A stretch of DNA of 64,000 nt from Aphodosoma sp045631465 (GCA_045631465.1 JAZQUV010000033.1:54618-118617), one strand, 5' to 3'. Shown: positions 48,219-57,013, numbered from the stretch's first letter. Numbers and translations are program-made. Notes: a model not told the origin generated them from the letters alone.

Positions 48219-49774
48219 TTTTTACGATATTGCTGTTTAGGATGTCTTGGCGTATCTGGATATTTACGCTCTAACAAACCCTGTTCAACCATCCTAGGTA
48301 TAATTTTACTTTTCAAATATCGCAGTGTTTTATTGATAGCTTTCGCTATATCCTCCAAAGATGTATAATCAACGCAAACTTCCATAATTTTATCATACAA
48401 TTCATCTTTACTTAATCGCACTATATTACTAGCATCCTTACTTGCAATATTATACTCAGTACTAGCATCACTAACCACTTCACTAGCATCCTTGCTTACA
48501 ATATTATACTCAATACTAGCATCATTAACCACTTTACTAGCATCATTAACACCATAGCTTGCATTATTAGACTCGTTGCATGCATCCTTACTAGCATCAT
48601 TAACATTATTTGGGCTAATACGCCAAATAATAGTCTTAAATTGATTTGCTGACTCCTCGTTAATAAAATCTACTTTTATATTTTCATTCATTACACGAAT
48701 AATACCAGAGCCTAAACCACGATAAATCATCGTTTTACTAGCAAATGATGCTATCAATGGATTACGCTGACGCGAAACTCCAAGTTTAATATCCGCTATC
48801 TGAAGACCTCCAAACAGACTTCCTGGATTAATAATTTCAATCCTATCATTAAAAACCAACACTCGAATTGCGGCTGCATGAAGAAGATCTATATGAACAA
48901 ATGCATTTTGTAATAACTCCTCAAGCACCACTTCTGGCACTTCAAGAATCCCTACTTTATTAAAATTTTGACCATTTTGCTCATGTCGTAAAACTGATTT
49001 CAAAAAGCTCATTGTTTCTCGAAACATCCATGGAATAGTTCCACTAATATCTCTACTATCAAAATACGAATTATCTCCTATAAAATTTCCATTAAACGCA
49101 ACAGCTTTTACTACATACGATAACTCATACTGAGTAGGATTTTTACCAAAAAACAACATCCCTGCTCGAGTAACTTCTCCACTAGATGACAAAACTCGCA
49201 AAGAACGCAACATGCTTTCTAAGGGTTGTTCAAACTCCTCTATTTCACGTTTATAAACTTTTCTAAAATAATCTCTTAAATAATTTATTTCCAAATCTGA
49301 AATAGAAGTACCCTTTATTGCCTCTTCTTCTGGACGATATGCACACGATGCTTGAAACAATGATAATATTTCAACATTTTCGGTTATTCGTCGCTTATCA
49401 GCCCCCTGTTTAACCCAAATTTCTCCTTGCAAATTTTTATATGGTTTATTTTTCCCTTCAATTACAGTACAAACTAAAAAATGTTTATCATCAACTTTTA
49501 CAACTTCTGTCTCAACATAAATAGTAGGTTTAACTTGTTCTTGAGCTGTATTAGCGAGTTCTCGAGAAATCTGTTGAATTTGTTCATAAGATAAACCTAA
49601 TAATTCTCCTGTTTTATCCCCTACTCCAAACAAAATAATACCTCCATGAGAGTTAGCAAAAGCTATCATCTCTTTTGCTATCTCTTTTTGCGAAGTAAAC
49701 TCTCTTTTAAACTGTACTCGAGTAGTCTCCCCACACATACACAAATCCTTAAATTCATCCTTATCCATAATCAA
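48215..49774 (-). CDS. AlbA_2 (Schlafen-type) ATP-binding protein with repeat linker and HTH
   Basis: 519 residues, intact. AlbA_2 domain ~12-130 (ETTRVQFKREF, AFANSHGGIILFGVGDKTGE). Then an HSP90-like ATPase half: VLEELLQNAFVHIDLLHAAA with the Asn-rich box, FNDRIEIINPGSLFGGL and YRGLGSGIIRVM. Residues ~392-455 are a degenerate repeat of VNDASK/YNIASKDAS units encoded by ACTAGCATCATTAAC-type DNA. The C terminus is a winged helix (LEDIAKAINKTLRYLKSKII). These proteins are common in accessory regions; specific DNA or tRNA target unknown. Confidence 0.85.
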   Translation of the reverse strand: MIMDKDEFKDLCMCGETTRVQFKREFTSQKEIAKEMIAFANSHGGIILFGVGDKTGELLGLSYEQIQQISRELANTAQEQVKPTIYVETEVVKVDDKHFLVCTVIEGKNKPYKNLQGEIWVKQGADKRRITENVEILSLFQASCAYRPEEEAIKGTSISDLEINYLRDYFRKVYKREIEEFEQPLESMLRSLRVLSSSGEVTRAGMLFFGKNPTQYELSYVVKAVAFNGNFIGDNSYFDSRDISGTIPWMFRETMSFLKSVLRHEQNGQNFNKVGILEVPEVVLEELLQNAFVHIDLLHAAAIRVLVFNDRIEIINPGSLFGGLQIADIKLGVSRQRNPLIASFASKTMIYRGLGSGIIRVMNENIKVDFINEESANQFKTIIWRISPNNVNDASKDACNESNNASYGVNDASKVVNDASIEYNIVSKDASEVVSDASTEYNIASKDASNIVRLSKDELYDKIMEVCVDYTSLEDIAKAINKTLRYLKSKIIPRMVEQGLLERKYPDTPRHPKQQYRKK

Positions 49775-49840
49775 AAAACAATGCTATTATTTAAATTATC
49801 ACCTATTTACTATTACATAAATATACTATATGCAAATTTT

Positions 49841-50103
49841 TCTTTTTTTCTCCCACAGATTTTTTTAACAAGATTATTACTCTGCTTGTGCTTGCTGCAA
49901 AAAGTCTATAGACGACAGACCCCCTCCGAACAAGCTCTCGCCCCCCTAACTCAGGGGGACAATATGATGGGTCGTGCGTTCCCTACCTTTTGTTTTCTTC
50001 TCCGATCTTTCACTCCTACGGAGTTTTGCTGTCGTGTTACTACTACCAAGCGCTGACGCACCTGTCTGTGATATGACACCTCTACGAGGTTTGATAAAGC
50101 TAC
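49841..50103 (-). repeat. Direct repeat R, copy 2
   Basis: CCCACAGATTTTTTTAACAA through GATAAAGCTAC; matches copy 1 almost base for base from the CCACAG text to AAAGCTAC, including the reversed G/C-rich element at 49917-49960. Lies between the two AlbA_2 genes. Confidence 0.85.
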
Positions 50104-50185
50104 ACCTCTACTATAAATTTATCACATAACCCAAACAAAATGCAAGAACTACACATTGTGTTATAAATCAAGATATTACACCAAT

Positions 50186-50240
50186 ACTTCTCGCAAACTT
50201 CTCGCAAACTTCTCGCATTTATAATAAAAGTGCGAGAAGT
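50186..50240 (-). terminator. Terminator hairpin plus 11 bp direct repeats after AlbA_2 no. 2
   Basis: ACTTCTCGCAA starts at 50186, 50197 and 50208 (period 11), followed by the inverse TGCGAGAAGT at 50231-50240. The last unit and the inverse form a 12 bp stem directly after the gene's stop. The extra direct units look like binding iterons; role unknown. Confidence 0.6.
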
Positions 50241-51938
50241 TTAATCTTTACCTACATAAGTCCACATTTTCTTCTCACCTAATCTAATAATATCTAATCT
50301 CTTAAGTGCTACAAGTAAATGCCCTATTTTTGTTTGTTTTTGTTTATCAGTTAACGCCTCGGGCAATTTTGACATCAACAATTCATCAACTTCTTTTCGA
50401 CTAACTTTTTTATGTTGCTTAATAAATTTAGATAATAAATCTCTATAATATGCATCATCTAAACCTTTATTTTTTGTATATTCCGCTTTTTTACCTATAC
50501 TACTTGCAACAGATTTTGCTATATAAAGAGCATTTTTGCGTCCTTCGACAAGTTTTTTACTACGAAGATATGTTATTTCATACTCAGTCAAACTTTTATG
50601 CATTTGCAATCTGCTCAACAATTCCATATCAATAAGATTCAAAGTATGATCTTTGGCCAACATTGTTGCATAATCCATATCAAGAACTCGACTTATTATC
50701 GTCACTTTCACTTTATTACCAGAAAAATCATAATCTGGCATAGGGAAAAAACGTTGTCGTTGAGATTGAAACATTCTACGAATACCACTACCTATAGTAT
50801 CAACCATCTTTAACTCGACCATTGCACCAACAAGAAAAGGATTTCGATAGCGCTCCTCTGGAGCATCACTCTGCAATACATTGTGTATATTATCTGGAAT
50901 GAAACTTCCCAAATTTGTAAATATCAATCTATCCTCGTGTTCAACTACATTAATCATACCATGGTATGCATAATCTTGATGAGCAATGGCATTATTTAAT
51001 GCCTCTCTAATAATAAAAGGATCATAAGTTTCTAGTTCTTCAGGAATCAACTCCAACAATGTCGGATTCATATACCTATACTTCAAATTACGTATTTTAG
51101 CAAAGATACGACTTGTTGCAAGTACAAACGGACATGTTTCTATACTATAATCTCTTTCATTCCCATTTGAGTCCTTTAGAATCCATCGTATGCGAGCTAT
51201 AGATGGAGATATGAAATGTTCACTTTCAGATTTTCCTAATAACAAGATAGCTGTATTAGTTATTTTCCCTTTCTTTGTAATTCTTGCTTTATTGAGAAAA
51301 ACAATATCATCCCAAGTTTTCATCTCTTCACGTAAATGTTCATGCTTATTAGCATACCACTCTCGAGCCTTCAATATCGCCTCAGGATCAAGATCATCAA
51401 TCGTTGCGTCCTCTATAATTTCACCACTCCAATCTATTTGTGTATTATAAATTTTACGTATATAATCAGGAAAATCTTTTAATTTTGTCAAATTACTGCC
51501 AACTCTAATAAAGGCTTCTCCCTTAAAATTTATAGGTTCAGTTGTTGTTGCTGGAATTATAAATATAACAATATGTTTACCATCATAATCAAACTCTTCT
51601 ATATCAAATGAAATAATAGGTGACAAATTCTTTCTTAGCCACAACTCATAATCTTGATTCCCCATCTTGGTTTCTGACATACGAAGATTAGTACCAACAA
51701 TATCCCATGTCCCATCTTCAATCCCTAACACCAAATAACCATATGCCTTATCTTTAAGACAAGCGACATTAGATATGCCAGAAATATACCGACCAACACC
51801 TTCATATGTAACACTACTATGAGATTCACTAATATTAGTTTTAAACTCTAACCACTCAGTTTCTCCTGATTCTCGGCGTTTCTTTGCTATATTTAATAAA
51901 TGTTCTAATAATAATATTTACTCCTCTAATGTACGCAT
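50241..51938 (-). pseudogene. AlbA_2 (Schlafen-type) ATP-binding protein with in-frame TAA at codon 7
   Basis: 566 codons from ATG 51938, broken only by TAA at 51920-51918. The frame reads MRTLEE-stop-ILLLEHLLN, then ESGETEWLEFKTNISES, YGYLVLGIEDGTWDIVGTN (AlbA_2), IIPATTTEPINFKGEAFIRV, FIIREALNNAIAHQDYAYHG (ATPase N-box) and a C-terminal HTH region (KQHKKVSRKEVDELLMSKLP). CAA to TAA is the simplest change. No ATG follows for a long way, so expression would need a non-ATG restart such as TTG 51734. Confidence 0.78.
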
Positions 51939-51997
51939 AATATTCTTTGGATTAATATATTTACCACTTTTATTTCTTTTTACCACTTACAACACTA

Positions 51998-52069
51998 TTA
52001 GTATCTATCTACACAACGATGTAGCCACTTCTCGTCTTTATATACTGGGACAATTACTGAAACCTTCAT
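51998..52069 (-). pseudogene. 5' fragment of a GT2 gene
   Basis: ATG 52069 reads VSVIVPVYKDEKWLHRCVD then RY-stop: 23 codons matching the start of the GT2 genes at 45853 and 46836 (VSVIVPVYKAEKWLHRCID). The gene is cut off where the AlbA_2 region begins, so the AlbA_2 block probably replaced or split a glycosyltransferase. Confidence 0.8.
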
Positions 52070-52074
52070 TTCAT

Positions 52075-52262
52075 AAAATTTTAGTGTTTAATATTATTCG
52101 CTTCTGTCATGATTCTTTTCTCCCACAGATTTTTTAACAAGATTATTGCTCTGCTTTTGCTTGCTGCAAAAAGTCTATAGACGACAGACCCCCTCCGAGC
52201 AAGCTCTCGTCCCCCTAACTCAGGAGGACAATATGATGGGTCGTGCGTCCCCTACTTTTTAC
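52075..52262 (-). repeat. Direct repeat R, copy 3 (shorter)
   Basis: Shares AAAATTTTAGTGTTTAATAT with copy 1, then the CCACAGATTTTTTAACAAGA core and the reversed G/C-rich element (52187-52230), but jumps from CGTGCGTCCCCTAC to TTTTTACGATA, which is the end of copy 1; the middle ~100 bp is deleted. A -7 box on the minus strand (CACTATCTTTGCAAGG, ~52274-52290) lies just upstream. Confidence 0.8.
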
Positions 52263-52387
52263 GATAAAATACAATACCTTGCAAAGATAGTGATTTTTTT
52301 TGATATTTGCCCTAACTTTGAACGTATTTTTTTATCGCAAAAAAATTATTACTCACTTCGCTCAGTCAACAAGCAATAGTCAATTGC

Positions 52388-52470
52388 CAACTATCACACC
52401 ATGCATCATTAACTCTATTACTAGCACACTTACTAGCATCATTAACTCTATTACTAGCATCATTAATATC
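52388..52470 (-). repeat. Orphan copy of the AlbA_2 linker repeat
   Basis: CATCATTAACTCTATTACTAGCA repeated about four times, the same unit type as the linker DNA at ~48430-48610 inside AlbA_2 no. 3. No surrounding domain remains, so this looks like a leftover of another AlbA_2 gene. Confidence 0.65.
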
Positions 52471-52544
52471 ATTTTGATAGTACGCCACCAGCAAATTATG
52501 ATCTTATAACAAACTGCAAAGATTGTTATTTTTTTTGATATTTG

Positions 52545-52844
52545 ACATATTCTGAATGAACAATCAACTTTTCAACTCCTCACTCCCTACTCCTCCCTCC
52601 CCTCAAGCAACCTGCAAGCAAGCATCTGGACATCATTTTGTCCACTTCCTCACAAAAATGGACATTTTTTCTTTTTTTCTTTTTTTTTTTTTTCTGAATA
52701 AATAAATATATATATTATTTTATTCTGAATATTGATTAAATAATATTATATTCTTCTTTGACGCCTACGCACGTATATGTGCGCGTATATGCGTGTGCGT
52801 GCATGGGAGATAATTTTTTAATATTAACTTTAAAAACAAAAAAA
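52545..52844. other. Low-complexity stretch before the phage-like module
   Basis: CTCCTCACTCCCTACTCCTCCCTCC, a TGGACATCATTTTGTCCA hairpin, a long TTTTTC tract (52665-52695), AATAAATATATATATTATTT, and an alternating Pu/Py CG-rich block GCACGTATATGTGCGCGTAT..GTGTGCGTGC (~52768-52803) that could form Z-DNA or a cruciform. No gene or clear promoter seen. Confidence 0.5.
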
Positions 52845-53725
52845 ATGAAAAAAAAATTGTGAACTGGATACTGCGCCGAGGCGAGTTCCAGAATGTTACG
52901 CTTGCGGTGGATTATCGCACCTGTTTGGCTAATCATGTGGATTTTGAAAGGTTTAATGCGTTGTTGCGCGAAATTAGGGCATTGCCATCGGAAAACGACA
53001 AGGAATTACGACGGTTAACGGTGGCATTGGTGAATTCGCCATTTTGGGATTATGCCGATGGATTGGCTGACTTGACTGAAAATGAGATTGTGGCACGAAT
53101 GGCTGACCGCATGTGTGTGGAGGTGCAATTGCATAGACACTTGACGCTGATTGCGAATCACTATAAACTGCGCCGCCATCGCTATTCGGCAGAGAAGGTG
53201 ATATTGGAGCAGATGTTGGCTTCGTTGGCTGACTTTGGTATGCAGATGGCATACGAGGAACACTACTCGCTTGTGCCATTTTTGCTATTGAAGGAGTTGC
53301 GCGAGTGGGTGGAGGATATTTCGGTATTTGAGTCGGAGGGGGTGCATGAGGTTGATTCGTCGGCAATACGCATAGCAATGGTAGAACGCACGCTAGGCTA
53401 TCTTGGGCGTGAGCACCATGGTCGTAGGGTTATAGCGACTGATGAGTATGCTACGCTGGTGATGGAGGTGAAGGTGATTTTGACCACGGGGCATGTGCCT
53501 GATGTGATTGTGCCACTGATGTTGCAACCGAATGGTGCTTTGCGAAGCGGATTTTCGGTAGGGTTTGTGATGCATGGCATTTATAGGCTTTATTGTAGGT
53601 ACAAAGTGGAACGAAACGTGTGGATTGACTATCTTTGCATGAAAATTTCACGTTCAAAATCGACAATTGAGAAAAAAATCTCACTGAAACCTGATACTTG
53701 GGCAGAGAAAATAGAGGGTGATTAG
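52845..53725 (+). CDS. Hypothetical protein, first gene of the phage-like module (start uncertain)
   Basis: The open frame (GTG 52859) gives 288 residues. An ATG at 52845 is followed by nine A's (52848-52856) and then goes out of frame; with ten A's it would read MKKKIVNWILRRGEF and join the frame, so a homopolymer slip or indel is likely. The protein is helical and charged (LLREIRALPSENDKELRRL, LLLKELREWVEDIS) with no motif I recognise. GC content is higher than in neighbours. It precedes the Gam gene, so a replication or repair role in the module is a guess. Confidence 0.6.
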
Positions 53726-53750
53726 GGGGTGACTATCGGTAGAGACCCGT

Positions 53751-53791
53751 GCGCATCGACTTGTAACGGCTTATGTTATTGGTCGATGCGC
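53751..53791 (+). terminator. Inverted repeat, possible terminator
   Basis: GCGCATCGAC (53751-53760) / GTCGATGCGC (53782-53791), perfect 10 bp stem with a 21-nt loop, followed by TTTATT. Between the hypothetical gene and Gam. Confidence 0.5.
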
Positions 53792-53896
53792 TTTATTGTG
53801 TAGTTTCTATGGTTGCCACTAGTAGTGCTTGGAATGATTTGCGAACTTTGCGGTGTGATAAGAAAGTCAACAGTCGACAAAAAATTTTAATTTATT

Positions 53897-54421
53897 ATGA
53901 AAAAAAGAGTAAGAATTAGCGACCGCAAATCGCTCGAAAAAGCAGTAACGCTTTATGCCAAATCAAAGTCAAACCGTATTTCGCTCAACAACGCCATGGA
54001 GGAGCAATTGCTCATGGTGCGGAACAACTACACCGACCGCATCAACGAATGTGACGAAGAGTGTGATATGCTATCAACCGAAATCATCAATTATGCTCGT
54101 GACAATCGCGACACAATGTTCCCAAAGGGCATCAAACACCTCGAACTTGCCGATGGTACTGTCGGTTACAAGCAAGGTCGAAACTCACTGGCATTACGCG
54201 AAGGTCAAACTTGGGCAACGGTGCTCGAAACTATGCAAAACGACAAAGCCGCTAAACCCTATATCCGCATCAAGTATGAAATCGACAAATCGCGACTCCT
54301 CGCCGACCGCGACAAACCCAAAGTGGCACAGATAATCGAACGCATAGGATTGCAAGTGGTGAATGCAGAACAGTTTTATGTTGAGTTGAAAGTTGAAAGT
54401 TTTAAAGACAGAATGACATAA
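53897..54421 (+). CDS. gam: Host-nuclease inhibitor Gam family (Mu Gam-like)
   Basis: 174 residues. Long N-terminal helix (RINECDEECDMLSTEIINYA), then the Gam core FPKGIKHLELADGTVGYKQG, EGQTWATVLETM, YIRIKYEIDKSRLLADRDKP and IERIGLQVVNAEQFYVELKV. Gam proteins coat DNA ends and block exonucleases, and are related to Ku. In Mu-like phages it lies in the early region. The codons after the domain (AAAGTTGAAAGTTTTAAAG) resemble the CAACTTTCAAC repeat in reverse, so the C terminus may be repeat-derived. Confidence 0.85.
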   Translation: MKKRVRISDRKSLEKAVTLYAKSKSNRISLNNAMEEQLLMVRNNYTDRINECDEECDMLSTEIINYARDNRDTMFPKGIKHLELADGTVGYKQGRNSLALREGQTWATVLETMQNDKAAKPYIRIKYEIDKSRLLADRDKPKVAQIIERIGLQVVNAEQFYVELKVESFKDRMT

Positions 54422-54577
54422 AGACATAATTCTTTCTTTGCAACATATGCCTCGCTAAAAAACAAGTTTTTTATCTTAGCAAATGAATGACAAATTAGAA
54501 GTTAGATTTATTGAATATGTCTTTAGTGTCGAGATTTTTACGAAGTAAAAAGCAAGACCATTATGTGAAAGAAAAAT

Positions 54578-54617
54578 ATGTTCTTATGTCATTATGTCTA
54601 AAAAAAAAATCCTCATT
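54578..54617 (+). repeat. ATGTTCTTATGTCATTATGTC module before the primase-like gene
   Basis: Text of this type recurs at 32089-32125, 55873-55902 and 59234-59262. It supplies an alternative upstream ATG (54594) to the primase-like gene. Confidence 0.6.
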
Positions 54618-55859
54618 ATGTTTAGCTATTTTCTCCCTCCAATCACCAACACTCGTCCTGCTCTAAGTGTTACTCTTGAAGAGGTGTATGAAATGATTAT
54701 CTCTGAAAAGTGGGCGCAAACGACTCGGTCGTTGCGCTCGCTTCGCAAAGGGGAGCAGGCTGATTTCAAACGGCGGCAACTGCCATTCGTCACCTTCTCA
54801 GGCATATTCTCAGCGCGTCATAGCGAGCATATCGTAAGACATTCGGGCTTGATGTGCTTCGATTTCGATCATGTGGGGGATGAAATAGCCGTCCGTAAAC
54901 TTCAACAACTCCTCGTTGCTGACCCTACACTCAACGTCCAACTGGCTTTCCGCTCGCCTTCGGGGGATGGGTTGAAAGTGGTGGTGGAATGTTTCTCTCT
55001 CACGGATAATGCTAATAAATTGATAAGATGGCATAATGCGCAATATGCTCATATTGCATCTTACATTGAACAAAAATATAATGTGAAAGTGGATAAGACA
55101 AACGACATCGCTCGCGCCTGCTTCCTCTGCCACGACCCCAAAGCTTATTATAATTCACAATTAAAAAAATCTGTGTTATCTGTGGGAGATAACTCAAATC
55201 CGGATGGCACGCGAAGCGTCAACCAACGGTCTTTGAGCCAAAGGCGAACCAACGGTCACGCCCGAAGGGAAGTAAAAAATTCCGTGAGAAATAAAAACTC
55301 CGAAGGAGTAAAATCTGTGGAATCCGTAGAGCGTTTTTCGCGCAGCGAAAGAGCGAATAAAAGCTCTCCCCCTGTGTTAGGGGGAGTACCCGAAGGGGGA
55401 GGGGGTCTGTTATCAGTGTCATCTGTGAAATCTGTGGGAGATAATCACTCCGAAGGAGTAACTTCCGTGAAGTCAGTGAACCAACGGTCTTTGAGCCCTT
55501 GGCGAGAAAATTCCGTGAGAGATAAAAAAATTTCCGTGAGAGACAAAAAAATTTCCGTGAAAGACAAAGAAATCTCCGTGAGAGACAAAACCTCCGTAGA
55601 AGAAAAAACTCTTGAAATGGCACTTCGCCGCATCGAACTGCACCACATTGACGTAACCACCCACTACCACGACTGGTATCGCATTGGCATGGCTCTCGCA
55701 TCGCACTACGGCGAAGCTGGGCGCGACTACTACCACCGCATCTCACGTTTCTACCCTCGTTATACTCCCCTCGAAACCAACCAACAATACGACCGATGTC
55801 TCCGCTACAATACTTACCGCATTCGCCTCGGAACACTATTCTATCTATTAAATATATAG
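54618..55859 (+). CDS. VirE_N / PriCT_2 primase-like protein with in-frame repeat array
   Basis: 413 residues from ATG 54618 (the ATG at 54594 belongs to a repeat module). N-terminal ~185 residues: BT4734/BF3469 VirE_N domain (SVTLEEVYEMI, LPFVTFSGIFSARHSEHIVR, SGLMCFDFDHVGDE, AFRSPSGDGLKVVVECFS), a primase-polymerase-like fold. C-terminal ~80: PriCT_2 (HHIDVTTHYHDWYRIGMALA..YYHRISRFYPRY). Between them ~145 residues (nucleotides ~55165-55605) are repeat-derived, Ser/Val/Lys-rich (NSVRNKNSEGVKSVESV, SVSSVKSVGDNHSEGVTS). Probably separates two functional domains without breaking frame. Confidence 0.85.
   Translation: MFSYFLPPITNTRPALSVTLEEVYEMIISEKWAQTTRSLRSLRKGEQADFKRRQLPFVTFSGIFSARHSEHIVRHSGLMCFDFDHVGDEIAVRKLQQLLVADPTLNVQLAFRSPSGDGLKVVVECFSLTDNANKLIRWHNAQYAHIASYIEQKYNVKVDKTNDIARACFLCHDPKAYYNSQLKKSVLSVGDNSNPDGTRSVNQRSLSQRRTNGHARREVKNSVRNKNSEGVKSVESVERFSRSERANKSSPPVLGGVPEGGGGLLSVSSVKSVGDNHSEGVTSVKSVNQRSLSPWRENSVRDKKISVRDKKISVKDKEISVRDKTSVEEKTLEMALRRIELHHIDVTTHYHDWYRIGMALASHYGEAGRDYYHRISRFYPRYTPLETNQQYDRCLRYNTYRIRLGTLFYLLNI
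55165..55608 (+). repeat. In-frame repeat array in the primase-like gene
   Basis: In order: AAATCTGTGTTATCTGTGGG; CAACGGTCTTTGAGCC; TTCCGTGAGAAATAAAAACT; ATCCGTAGAGC with hairpin TTTCGC-GCA-GCGAAA (55336-55350); G/C-rich element (55363-55409); GTGTCATCTGTGAAATCTGT; CTCCGAAGGAGTAACTTCCG; CAACGGTCTTTGAGCCC; then five TTCCGTGAGAGA(T/C)AAA units. All remain open in the coding frame. Confidence 0.85.
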
Positions 55860-55985
55860 AGTACAAATAACATATTCTCATGTCTTCATGTCTCAAAAAA
55901 ATGCCGCAAGGCAAAAATATATGTCATATATAGAAAAAATAAATCTCTGTTGACTGTCAACTATTAATTCTAAACCTTAATTTTT

Positions 55986-56606
55986 ATGCACTTAAATTAT
56001 TCCAATGGTCAACTAATCGGCTCAATCACTGGCCATATCACAAAATTTCTCTCTTATGAAACAAAAATAGCCGATTTTTGCAAACAAATAAACAGTAACG
56101 AACCCATAAAATATTTTCTCTCGCACGATGTAGAAACTAATAAAACCATACTAAACATCAAATCCTCTGACGACAAACTTCTCTCACATCCTACCAAATA
56201 CTCTATTGGCGAAACTATCCCAATCGATGGCACGGTGGCATCATTCTTCCTCCGACATCGCACAGCTCGCACATCACCAACCTTACGATTCGCATTTATG
56301 AGTGATATAAATATGTTGCTCGCCATCAACGATACCAACACCACATATTATATTCGCATCACCGACATCAAACCTGTGCGCCCATCACGAATCACTGTCG
56401 ACGATGCATGCGATATTGGTGTATATAGCCTCAATATTTGCCATCGCAAAAGTTACTACATACCAAATTTCAACACCGACTCTATCACCTTTTACTCCAC
56501 TGCCCACCGCGCCATGATGGCACTTGCCTACAAAACCCTCCCCAAAAATGCAGTACTCAACAACCAAATATGCCTAATGTATGAATTTGAATTGCTTATG
56601 AAATAA
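55986..56606 (+). CDS. ASCH-like phage-type protein
   Basis: 206 residues. The second half reads YSIGETIPIDGTVASFFLRH, YYIRITDIKPVRPSRITVDD and LNNQICLMYEFELLMK, the order YKxGE..IxITDxxxxRxxxIT.DDA..YEFELI seen in phage ASCH-like domains (putative RNA-binding/modification fold). The first ~75 residues (SNGQLIGSITGHITKF) are not recognised. It is 4 bp upstream of the small HTH gene. Call is by pattern only. Confidence 0.55.
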   Translation: MHLNYSNGQLIGSITGHITKFLSYETKIADFCKQINSNEPIKYFLSHDVETNKTILNIKSSDDKLLSHPTKYSIGETIPIDGTVASFFLRHRTARTSPTLRFAFMSDINMLLAINDTNTTYYIRITDIKPVRPSRITVDDACDIGVYSLNICHRKSYYIPNFNTDSITFYSTAHRAMMALAYKTLPKNAVLNNQICLMYEFELLMK

Positions 56607-56610
56607 AATT

Positions 56611-56793
56611 ATGAAAAAACTATCTAAAACCGAACTTGCCCGCGCTGCTGGCGTGTCTGAAAAGACCGTACAACGCTGGTGTAAACAACACAGAAAAGTC
56701 TTAAACAGACTATTCACACCTCCAAAAGCAAAAAAACTTCATCCCCTCGCAGTACGTTTCCTCTGCCAATACTACTGCATCGACTTAAAATAA
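56611..56793 (+). CDS. Small helix-turn-helix protein (MerR/DUF4248-like)
   Basis: 60 residues. KTELARAAGVSEKTVQRWCK at ~6-25 is a clear HTH; the rest (LHPLAVRFLCQYYCIDL) completes a winged helix like those in DUF4248-type proteins that sit between VirE_N and amidase genes in Bacteroides. Likely DNA binding; could regulate the module or act as an excisionase-like factor. Confidence 0.75.
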   Translation: MKKLSKTELARAAGVSEKTVQRWCKQHRKVLNRLFTPPKAKKLHPLAVRFLCQYYCIDLK

Positions 56794-56821
56794 CATCAAA
56801 TTATCATAATTAATTCTACTT

Positions 56822-56863
56822 AAAAGGAGAAAACAACTAAATACGGTCGTTTTCTCCTCTTTT
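56822..56863 (+). terminator. Intrinsic terminator after the HTH gene
   Basis: AGGAGAAAACAAC / GTCGTTTTCTCCT stem with one mismatch and a following CTTTTATTT. Separates the early-type genes from the lysis genes. Confidence 0.7.
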
Positions 56864-56948
56864 ATTTAACCACTTGATAATAAATAAATTGCAAAAACAA
56901 TATTTTTCCACACCAACAGTAAATGGACAACGCACTTTCCCAATGTTG

Positions 56949-56956
56949 TAACTTTG
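56949..56956 (+). promoter_or_regulatory. -7 box (TAACTTTG) for the lysis genes
   Basis: GTTGTAACTTTGCAAAA. It now lies ~215 bp before the endolysin ATG because of the duplication and element inserted at 57014-57170; without them the leader would be ~60 bp. Confidence 0.65.
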
Positions 56957-57013
56957 CAAAAAATTTCAAAAACAACCCCAATCCCACTAATTCCTCATTC
57001 CTCACTCCTCATT

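Noticed and set aside
47919..52262. Insertion sequences or a composite transposon formed by R copies
   Set aside because: R has no open frame for a transposase and no terminal inverted repeats; it is made of the same small modules found elsewhere.
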